A stretch of DNA of 64,000 bases, taken from positions 372,001 to 436,000 of the forward strand of contig JANDJI010000002.1 in NCBI GenBank assembly GCA_024331125.1. The letters run 5' to 3'. Positions within the stretch are counted from its first letter, which is position 1, and the number at the start of each line of letters is the position of its first letter. This stretch comes from Nitrospira sp. (GTDB taxonomy: Bacteria; Nitrospirota; Nitrospiria; Nitrospirales; Nitrospiraceae). Of this stretch, positions 57,525 to 64,000 are shown piece after piece. The notes beneath the pieces were generated by a model that made no database searches, was not told where the DNA came from, and saw only the letters and a program-made list of their open reading frames with translations. The position numbers and the translations under genes were made by a program.

Positions 57525-58112
57525 TCAAATCCGCGAGAAATACGAACGGGCGGTCAATTCCCGTCGAATCCAATGGAACAGATGCAGACAACGCGACTGT
57601 AGTTGGACGTAAGATTCTTGAAGTTTGAGCCGCTCGATCGCATGGAGCACGCGGGTTTGGAGGCGGCCGTAGAGGAGATGCAAGGGAGTCGGAGAATCGG
57701 TCTCGGAAGGGGGGGCGACGGCAAAAGATCTGGCCAGGATGCCGCTCTCGTCCGGAGAGGTTGAATAGCGAAATTCGACATTCCCCGGCCGCACCGCGCC
57801 GCTGATTGCCAGCATCTGGATCGCCTTGCGGGTCTCCTCTTTGCGTTTTCGATAGGTCTGCCAGAGTTCAAGAGGCTTTGCGAGCGCCTGTTTATGATCG
57901 GGAACCTTGATATCTACCAGGTTCTTCCAAAAGCCGTCGTCCAGTTGTCGCGGACGGTTGCATTGCACGCATCGGGCAAGCATATTGGACTCTTCCTCCG
58001 TCGCGGTCGAAGAATGGACAAGGAGTTGATACCGGTAGCCTCCGCACAGGGGGCACGCCTTGCCGCGAATTTCTCGCCGCACCGTTCCGATTTTCCCAAG
58101 CCGTTTCTGCAT
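57525..58112 (-). CDS. Hypothetical zinc-ribbon protein
   Basis: A 195-residue soluble protein with a probable zinc ribbon near the N-terminus (KACPLCGGYRY and ARCVQCNRP) followed by a helical region (FWKNLVDIKVPDHKQALAKP, then LWQTYRKRKEETRKAIQM) and a basic tail. GGAGG before ATG 58112 fixes the start. The family is not recognised. It stands between the PilZ-like gene and a tRNA gene on the same strand. Confidence 0.6.
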   Translation of the reverse strand: MQKRLGKIGTVRREIRGKACPLCGGYRYQLLVHSSTATEEESNMLARCVQCNRPRQLDDGFWKNLVDIKVPDHKQALAKPLELWQTYRKRKEETRKAIQMLAISGAVRPGNVEFRYSTSPDESGILARSFAVAPPSETDSPTPLHLLYGRLQTRVLHAIERLKLQESYVQLQSRCLHLFHWIRRELTARSYFSRI

Positions 58113-58349
58113 GGACAACCCTCCTCTTCAAATCAATCGTCGGGAGTTTTTTTCCTCACCGCCCACGCCTCTCGTTTCCAACCGGCGTGATAAAGAAAGC
58201 ATAAACGCGGGAAGGGCGGATGAAAATACCATAGAGGTAGCGGAGTGCTAGACGAAAGAGGGGTGGCATGACCAAGGGTAGGTGGAACAGCGGCTCACGC
58301 CATACACAGAAAAGGAACGAACGTAAAGCGAACATGAAGGGCCGGTCGA

Positions 58350-58706
58350 TTAAAAGCGAATCAGGATATGTTCGGTCGCGGTCTCGTGCGTGGAGCGCGT
58401 CGCCCGTTGCGAGGCCTTAAATTGATGAAGCTTGGCTCGAACCTCCGGGGAAAGTGACAGAAGGTCGACTTTGAGCCGGTGGCTGTCGATCCAATCGACT
58501 TCAGCCAACTCGACGGACATGTGGGAGTCCTCGTCGGGCAGCCACAGGTGAAGCTTCACGTAATCGCCGGCCCGCAGTTGAGTTTGTGGGGAGATATGTC
58601 GGTCCGGTGCCGAAAGGTCGTACAGACAGCCGTCTCCTTCCAAGCCGGAGCCGCCCTTTGCAAGAATGCAATTGATTGCAACCCGAGAGAGTGGTTGAAG
58701 TGACAT
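58350..58706 (-). CDS. PilZ-like domain protein
   Basis: A 118-residue single-domain protein resembling PilZ: PLSRVAINC at the front, the D-L-S turn in CLYDLSAPD, and a late beta strand VDWIDSHRLKVDLL. The RxxxR and D/NxSxxG motifs that bind cyclic di-GMP are only partly kept (one Arg, DLS without the Gly), so binding is uncertain. The ATG at 58706 is chosen because the longer frame is not protein-like. The interval 58113-58349 holds no gene. Confidence 0.55.
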   Translation of the reverse strand: MSLQPLSRVAINCILAKGGSGLEGDGCLYDLSAPDRHISPQTQLRAGDYVKLHLWLPDEDSHMSVELAEVDWIDSHRLKVDLLSLSPEVRAKLHQFKASQRATRSTHETATEHILIRF

Positions 58707-58866
58707 GGTGATGGCTCCCTCCACAGCGCGATGGTGGGAGGTACCATAGTATGGAGAACCGCGTTTCTTCAACTCCCTCAAGGGGCTAAGCGGGCCCTAC
58801 AAAAGGGTTAGGTGACAATCCTGGTATCGCCCGTGCTCGGTCCGCTATCCGGATGGCGAAGGAGGA

Positions 58867-59697
58867 TTACCACATCCCGGCTTCTCCCTCCGGACAGCTT
58901 CGCGACTTGGGAAGGAGTTGATAGGAGTGGACTTTGTGCTCTCTGGGTTGCGGCTCATCGTCGGGAAGAGAGGAGAAGAGGAACGTTTCTTCCGCCGCCG
59001 TGTCGTCTCCGGCTCGCAACAGCCCTTCCCGATTGAGAATTTTGAGCGCATTGGTGCGAGAGACGATCGGGGGATATTCGTGGAACTGGTCCGATGAGAC
59101 GAACGGCACTTGAATGGTCACGGTTCGGCGGTCTTCATAGATGAACTTGCGTAGATTGTCATCGAGAGGCGTTTTGATGCTCAAAACAACCGAGGAGCGG
59201 GGGGTGATCGCGGGAAGGGTGACGACGAACCATCGGCGGCCGTCATTCGGCGGCGTTTCCATCTGTCCCGTCACGTCCATCGTGGGAGCGGTCGAGACCT
59301 GCGTGGCGGGACCGATGGCCGGCGAGCGGACGGCCAGACGAAGACGGGTGATGGACTCGTCCGACACGTTTTCGAGCAGCAGCTTGATGACGACCCATGA
59401 TTCCTGCCGAGGAAACCGGACCTCTCCGGGCTGGATCGCTTGCTCGACGCGACGGAGACTGCAATTGGTCACCAGGTTGCGTTTTTCAAAAAAGTACGTC
59501 GCCGTTTTGCCTTCCGAGACTCGAGCTCGCTCGTAGGTATAGAACGCGACGCCGACGTTGATCATGGTGGGTTTGAACCAGGCGACGATGGTGGGAAGGA
59601 AAAACGGAACGACGACGGCGAACAGACCGAGGATGATGATCTTGTTCAGCCACGTTTGCCGTTGAAACCACTGCCAACAAGCCCTCAAAATTTTCAT
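58867..59697 (-). CDS. Membrane-anchored hypothetical protein
   Basis: A 276-residue protein with one N-terminal membrane segment (residues 18-40, KIIILGLFAVVVPFFLPTIV) and a large, mainly beta extracytoplasmic domain (ESWVVIKLLLENVSDESITR, RLRLAVRSPAIGPATQ, VTLPAITPRSSVVLSIKTP). The pattern suggests an immunoglobulin-like fold, with no enzyme motif. The family is not recognised. It lies directly beside a tRNA-Ser gene. Confidence 0.6.
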   Translation of the reverse strand: MKILRACWQWFQRQTWLNKIIILGLFAVVVPFFLPTIVAWFKPTMINVGVAFYTYERARVSEGKTATYFFEKRNLVTNCSLRRVEQAIQPGEVRFPRQESWVVIKLLLENVSDESITRLRLAVRSPAIGPATQVSTAPTMDVTGQMETPPNDGRRWFVVTLPAITPRSSVVLSIKTPLDDNLRKFIYEDRRTVTIQVPFVSSDQFHEYPPIVSRTNALKILNREGLLRAGDDTAAEETFLFSSLPDDEPQPREHKVHSYQLLPKSRSCPEGEAGMW

Positions 59698-59781
59698 GCG
59701 ATTCCGTCGTCGGTGAACCGGTCAGGCGCCGCACCATCGGGCTCAGGGCCGAAGATGAATCACAAAAACACGCGCACACGA

Positions 59782-59871
59782 TGGCGGAGGGGGCGAGATT
59801 TGAACTCGCGGATGAGTTGCCCCATCTCCGGTTTTCAAGACCGGTCCGTTCGGCCGCTCCGGCACCCCTCC
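59782..59871 (-). tRNA. tRNA-Ser (TGA anticodon)
   Basis: A 90-base class II tRNA on the minus strand. The 5' end GGAGGGGTGCC and the 3' end CCCCCTCCGCCA form the acceptor arm with encoded CCA. The anticodon stem-loop CCGGTCTTGAAAACCGG gives TGA, reading UCA codons. A long variable arm is present. It lies 135 bases after the serS stop on the same strand. Confidence 0.95.
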
Positions 59872-60006
59872 ATACTGCACTGTGCGAGCCCTGCGCGCTC
59901 TTTCATGTCCTTGTGAGAGTAACGCGGGCGGATAAACGTCACAAGAAGCTTTTTCTCTCGACTTGGCGATAGGATCGCGAGCGCGCATGCCGGTTGCCTC
60001 GACAGG

Positions 60007-61287
60007 TCACTCCTTTGTAAGCCGTTCCTTTTCTCCCATATAGGGTCGCAACGCTTCTGGAATCAAGACCGACCCATCAGGCTGTTGATAGTTTTCGAGG
60101 ATGGCCACCATCGTTCGGCCGACGGCGAGACCTGATCCGTTCAAGGTGTGGACGAAGTCGGGCTTGGCGTCTTTTCTGGCAGGTCGATATTTGATGTTGG
60201 CCCGGCGCGCCTGAAAGGCTTCAAAATTACTGCATGACGAAATCTCCCGGTACTGTCCTTGGGAAGGCAACCAGACTTCGATATCGTAGGTTTTGGCTGC
60301 GGAAAATCCCAGATCGCCGGTGCAGAGGGTGACGACTCTGTAGGGAAGATTCAGGTTTTGCAAGATCGCTTCGGCATGGCCGGTCAGCCGTTCGAGTTCT
60401 TGGTAAGACTGATCCGGTGTCGTGAATGCCACCAACTCTACTTTGTTGAATTGATGCAAGCGGATCAAACCTCTGGTGTCTTTCCCATACGAGCCTGCCT
60501 CGCGTCGGAAACAGGGGGTGTAGGCGGTGTACCGAAGGGGTAACTGGTTCTCGGTGAGGATTTCGTCTCGATGGAGATTCGTGACCGGCACTTCGGCTGT
60601 AGGAATCAGAAACCAGTCTTCGTCGCGCAATCGAAACAGATCGTCTTCGAACTTGGGAAGTTGCCCGGTTCCGGTCATCGTCTGCCGATTGACGATGACG
60701 GGAGGCAGCACTTCTTGATAGCCGTGTCCGGTCGTGTGAAGTTCGAGCATGTAGTCGATCAACGCTCGCTCCAGTCTTGCGCCGGCTCCGCGCAGCAGGG
60801 CAAACCGAGCCCCCGCGATTTTGGCGGCTCGATCAAAGTCCAAAATCCCAAGAGCCTCGCCGAGCTCCCAATGGGGCTTCGGCGGAGTCGCGAAGGAGGA
60901 GATGGTGCCCCAGCGGCGAACTTCAACGTTGTGGGCGGAGTCCGGGCCTTGCGGAACCGTCCGGTGCGGCAGGTTGGGGATGCGGAGGGCAAGGTCGTTT
61001 AAGGCGTCTTCCGTTTCCCGCAACCGTCCTTCAATCTCTTTGATTCGGTTTCCCACCCGCTTCATCGCCTCGACGGCGTCGTCGGTCGGCTCGCCGGTTC
61101 GACGACGGCGGGCGACGTCGTCGGATCCTTGTTTGAGTTCATGCCGAAGTTGCTCGACCTGCGTGGTCAGCGCGCGCCGTTCCTCGCTGAGTTTCCGAAC
61201 GGCGTCCCAGGGAACGTCGCGGCCGCGGGAGCCCAAGGCGGTGCGGATCAACTCCGTGTTTTCCCTAAGATATTTCGGGTCATGCAT
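60007..61287 (-). CDS. serS: Seryl-tRNA synthetase
   Basis: A 426-residue class II synthetase that charges tRNA-Ser. An N-terminal coiled-coil arm of about 100 residues (rich in Arg and Glu) recognises the long variable arm. The catalytic domain shows motif 2 ([20 protein letters not shown]) and motif 3 ([20 protein letters not shown]). It is intact and of usual length. Two tRNA-Ser genes lie within 4 kb downstream on the same strand. Confidence 0.96.
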   Translation of the reverse strand: MHDPKYLRENTELIRTALGSRGRDVPWDAVRKLSEERRALTTQVEQLRHELKQGSDDVARRRRTGEPTDDAVEAMKRVGNRIKEIEGRLRETEDALNDLALRIPNLPHRTVPQGPDSAHNVEVRRWGTISSFATPPKPHWELGEALGILDFDRAAKIAGARFALLRGAGARLERALIDYMLELHTTGHGYQEVLPPVIVNRQTMTGTGQLPKFEDDLFRLRDEDWFLIPTAEVPVTNLHRDEILTENQLPLRYTAYTPCFRREAGSYGKDTRGLIRLHQFNKVELVAFTTPDQSYQELERLTGHAEAILQNLNLPYRVVTLCTGDLGFSAAKTYDIEVWLPSQGQYREISSCSNFEAFQARRANIKYRPARKDAKPDFVHTLNGSGLAVGRTMVAILENYQQPDGSVLIPEALRPYMGEKERLTKE

Positions 61288-61425
61288 GACGGCGTTTCTT
61301 CAGACTCGAAAGCGTCTGGAATCTAGCATCGGCGTTGTGGAGAGTCAACGAAGCCGACGGCCGATCGGCAGGTCGGCGACAGGCGTGCGTTGACACGAGG
61401 GAGCGGTCCGAGCCACCATGAAAAC

Positions 61426-62439
61426 ATGCGAGTCATCGCGAATCCCCCCAATCCCTATGAATCACGGCACCGGGACTTGCTCGAACCGGCCGGCCCCGCC
61501 GCGTTGACGGTCTATGAAGATGCGACGAGGGAAATCCTAAGCCGCAATGAAAGTCCGGATCTTCCCTTTCGATGGAGTGTGAATCCGTATCGAGGGTGTT
61601 TTCACGCCTGCGCCTATTGTTACGCCAGGCCGTCGCATGAGTATTGGGGGTTCGGCGCCGGGACTGATTTTGACAGCAAGATCGTCATCAAAAAAGACGC
61701 ACCACGGCTGTTGCGGCGCGCGTTCGACAAACCCTCGTGGCAGGGGGAACTGATCGTTTTTTCCGGGAATACGGACTGTTATCAGCCGCTGGAGGCGGTG
61801 TACGGCCTGACGAGGGCCTGCCTGGCCGTCTGCGCCGAGTACCGCAATCCGGTCGGCATCATTACAAAAGGGGCGTTGATCTTGCGGGATCTCGATGTTC
61901 TCAAACGTCTGGCTCAAGAGGCATGGCTTCGTGTGTACGTCAGTGTTCCCTTTGTATCCGACGCGATCGCCAGAAAAGTCGAGCCCCACGCTCCGTCCAT
62001 TTCAAGGCGCTTCGAGACCGTCCGCATCTTGGCCGGGGAGGGGATCGCCGTCGGCGTTTCACTGGCGCCGATCATACCCGGCTTGAACGAAAGAGATATT
62101 CCCGAGCTGCTGGAGCGAGCGCGAGAGGCGGGAGCCCGCACCGCGTTCGCTACGTTGCTGCGGCTGAGCGGGAACGTGGAAACCGTGTTTCTGGAGCGGA
62201 TGAGCGAACTGTTCCCGGATCGCGTCGGGAAAATCGTCAACCGGCTGCGGGACGTGAGGGGCGGATCGCTCAACGAGAGCGAATTTTTCAAGCGGCAGGC
62301 GGGGACGGGCGTCTATTGGGAGATGATCGAGCGATTGTTCGACGTGGCGAGACGGCGAGCGGGATTCTCCGATGATGATTCGGGCCCGATCCCGGATACG
62401 TTCCGGCGACCGGGATGCGAGCAGGGGTCCTTGTTCTGA
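61426..62439 (+). CDS. PA0069-family radical SAM protein (spore photoproduct lyase-like)
   Basis: A 337-residue radical SAM protein. The cluster motif is CFHACAYCYAR (Cx3Cx2C), preceded by FRWSVNPYRG, and LIVFSGNTDCYQPLE follows. This family resembles the radical SAM core of spore photoproduct lyase but has no known substrate. ATG 61426 is preferred over a TTG 36 bases upstream. It is divergent from serS; the interval 61288-61425 probably carries both promoters. Confidence 0.82.
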   Translation: MRVIANPPNPYESRHRDLLEPAGPAALTVYEDATREILSRNESPDLPFRWSVNPYRGCFHACAYCYARPSHEYWGFGAGTDFDSKIVIKKDAPRLLRRAFDKPSWQGELIVFSGNTDCYQPLEAVYGLTRACLAVCAEYRNPVGIITKGALILRDLDVLKRLAQEAWLRVYVSVPFVSDAIARKVEPHAPSISRRFETVRILAGEGIAVGVSLAPIIPGLNERDIPELLERAREAGARTAFATLLRLSGNVETVFLERMSELFPDRVGKIVNRLRDVRGGSLNESEFFKRQAGTGVYWEMIERLFDVARRRAGFSDDDSGPIPDTFRRPGCEQGSLF

Positions 62440-62509
62440 TCGAAGCCGGCGTCAGGATAAGCCGGAGGAAGATCCGGTTCTCACGCGGAACACCGGATCG
62501 TGATCGATT

Positions 62510-63061
62510 TTACTTGTTGGTCAGATCAAACTCCTTGACCACTTGCTCCGTGAGATCGATGGCGTCTTTATTATAGATGACGATCTTCATCGTCTGCTCG
62601 CTGCCCTTGTCCAAGACGAGGGAAAACCCGCCTTTTTCGGCAACGGTTTTGGTCGCCGCCATGATTTTTTTCATGTAATCGTCGACCAGTTCTTTTTGCT
62701 TTCGCTGGAGCTCTTGATTGAACTCCTGCGCGCGCTTTTGATAATCCTGCACCTTGGTCCGAAACTGCGTTTCTTTCTCCCGTTTTTCGGTTTCGCTCAT
62801 CTTGGCCGCTTGCTCGCGAAGCTGCTTTTCGGTGTTGCGCAGCTCTTCTTCATCTTTAGCCAACAGCTTTTGCCGAATAGACACATATTCCTTTAATCCT
62901 TCCAGCGCCCGTTTGCCCGCCTTGGATTTCTCCAGCACGATTTGGGGATCCACGACGCCCATCTTGAAGTCTTCGGCCGCCCAAGCAGGTGAAACGAAAG
63001 CCGTAAGCGGGAGGAGAAGCAGCGATGTCACAAGAACACGTTGGAACGAGGGGATTCGCAT
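62510..63061 (-). CDS. OmpH/Skp-family periplasmic chaperone
   Basis: A 183-residue protein with a signal peptide (LVTSLLLLPLTAFVSPAWA) and a long charged coiled coil (residues about 50-140, with LRNTEKQLREQAAKMSETEK) between two beta-rich ends (KMGVVDPQIVLEKSKAGKRA and GGFSLVLDKGSEQ). This is the layout of Skp/OmpH, which guards outer-membrane proteins in the periplasm. AAGGAGTTCC before ATG 63061 fixes the start. No bamA or lpxD is beside it. Confidence 0.88.
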   Translation of the reverse strand: MRIPSFQRVLVTSLLLLPLTAFVSPAWAAEDFKMGVVDPQIVLEKSKAGKRALEGLKEYVSIRQKLLAKDEEELRNTEKQLREQAAKMSETEKREKETQFRTKVQDYQKRAQEFNQELQRKQKELVDDYMKKIMAATKTVAEKGGFSLVLDKGSEQTMKIVIYNKDAIDLTEQVVKEFDLTNK

Positions 63062-63152
63062 TGGAACTCCTTCTTTCAAGGTATCGGCATGGGTTGAATC
63101 AAAGCGGGGGGCAGAATAGCTTTGCGGTCCCGGTCTGTCAAGTAAATGGGGG

Positions 63153-63563
63153 CTACCATGAATCGAAGCTCAGGGGCTCTTCGCCGATCAGCGCGTCGAC
63201 TCCATGCGCCCATTTCAGACGACGGGCAACGGCCCGCAAGGTCCGCTCATCCACGAGGTCCGGGGCAAAGGGGTCGCTGATTGTTTTGAATCGTTCCGTC
63301 GAGAGGACCGGCTTATAGCCCAGTTCTTTCATGGCAAGCGCGAGGAGATTGAGTTGCGTGATACGGGAGGCTTGATTCAAGACGGCCAACGCAGCCTCCG
63401 GCGAGGTTCCCGCCGAGCCGGTGTTTTGTAAGAATTCAATGGCACGCTTCTTCAACTCGGCGCGTTGCGCGTCCGTCAACGTCGGCAGCATCAGCTCGAC
63501 CAGCAAAGCATTCGTGGACCCAGCAAACGACGGCAGACCGAAAAGCCGGCGAAACAATCTCAT
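63153..63563 (-). CDS. Hypothetical protein
   Basis: A 136-residue protein, mainly helical and soluble apart from a short hydrophobic front (LFRRLFGLPSFAG). Segments such as LPTLTDAQRAELKKRAIEFL and LNLLALAMKELGYKPVLS look protein-like. The long upstream frame has poor coding character, so the ATG at 63563 is used. The family is not recognised. Confidence 0.5.
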   Translation of the reverse strand: MRLFRRLFGLPSFAGSTNALLVELMLPTLTDAQRAELKKRAIEFLQNTGSAGTSPEAALAVLNQASRITQLNLLALAMKELGYKPVLSTERFKTISDPFAPDLVDERTLRAVARRLKWAHGVDALIGEEPLSFDSW

Positions 63564-63769
63564 CCAATTCCCGTTATTTCGAGCCGAAACGCCGCCGCGA
63601 CCGTTTAGGAACAGGCTGTCCTGTATGGACAGCGTCGGGCAGCATGATGAGACAACCGCCCGCAAGTCTACTGAAAATCGACACGGTTTTCCAGCCTGAC
63701 GTCGGGGAGAACACCCGCAATTTTGGCGACCCGATGGGTGACAGCAGCGCCGAGGCTGCGCACGTGCCG

Positions 63770-64000
63770 TTACGTTGAGAGATAGGCGCGTACTTCGGCG
63801 TGCCGCGCCGTGTTGTCCTCGTTGAACACACTGGCCCGGACATAGGGCCCCAGAACCGGCGTTCTCAAGATATGAGCCAGATCGATTCCGCCGATTCGAG
63901 GGAGACCGCCGGTCGTCGTCAAATCGCTCGTTTCGCATTGGATCGTCTTGTGGCTTAGGGTTCCAGGTTCGAAATAGCCGTCGAAATTGAAAAAGAAACT
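63770..64000 (-). CDS. Hypothetical protein, 3' part only
   Basis: An open frame enters from the right edge and ends with TAA at 63770-63772 after 76 codons. The sequence (FFFNFDGYFEPGTLSHKTIQ, GIDLAHILRTPVLGPYVRAS, NEDNTARHAEVRAYLST) looks protein-like and has no membrane segment. The family is not recognised. The interval 63564-63769 between it and the next gene shows nothing else. Confidence 0.5.
   Translation of the reverse strand, partial: SFFFNFDGYFEPGTLSHKTIQCETSDLTTTGGLPRIGGIDLAHILRTPVLGPYVRASVFNEDNTARHAEVRAYLST

Overview
The window looks like the chromosome of a Gram-negative, moderately GC-rich bacterium, most likely a Nitrospira-type member of the Nitrospirota. This is an inference from gene content and order (pyrR-pyrB-pyrC-carA-sppA-carB-greA, lepA-lepB, a Kdo/heptose block, a GlmL-like membrane cluster), not from a search. 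Kdo and heptose genes, an OmpH/Skp chaperone and a Tat-exported molybdoenzyme imply an outer membrane and a periplasm.

Layout. 1-4161 (minus): a NapA-type molybdopterin oxidoreductase with a partial membrane protein, a MoaB-like cofactor protein, a thioredoxin-like ferredoxin and a GGCT-fold protein. 4486-9472: an anchored protein, a RAYT-derived miniature element, the 3' end of a decayed integron integrase, then cassette-type genes with attC-like sites (unknown protein, DUF3644, a frameshifted membrane protein, a nitroreductase pseudogene, a DUF6544-type protein). 9670-11945: Rieske protein, HNH protein, precorrin-2 dehydrogenase and MTH1187-type protein. 12087-24900: a pyrimidine operon led by a PyrR attenuator, with carA and carB separated by sppA and an M48 protease, then greA, a SAM hydroxide adenosyltransferase and convergent bioA. 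25051-35220: lepA and lepB, the heptose/Kdo genes rfaE1, kdsB, kdsA and kdsD, pyrG, and the phospholipid genes pgsA and plsY, with an esterase gene interrupted by a stop codon.

36410-45428 is the accessory region. It holds a second copy of the miniature element, minus-strand cassette genes with attC-like sites, and a decayed type I restriction-modification locus. In that locus hsdM lacks its 5' half, hsdR is a stub, and hsdS carries an in-frame DUF559 nuclease module between palindromic repeats. Several genes (a truncated fic, mntA-hepT, an unknown winged-helix-like gene) lie between hsdM and hsdS. Junctions in this stretch carry copies of the hsdM 3' tail. Each tail copy supplies a ribosome-binding site and an overlapping stop/start, so the genes form one coupled cassette-like array. 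A RAYT gene here is split by an IS256-family element with an 8-bp target duplication.

45731-54197: a seven-gene, mostly overlapping cluster (small protein, GlmL/MutL-like ASKHA ATPase, barrel-sandwich/KOW-like protein, four membrane proteins), then a divergent MEMO-family protein with a PqqD-like front domain. 54339-64000: two PPIases, an MFS transporter, two tRNA-Ser genes flanking hypothetical genes next to serS, a PilZ-like protein, a radical SAM protein, an OmpH/Skp protein and a partial gene at the right edge.
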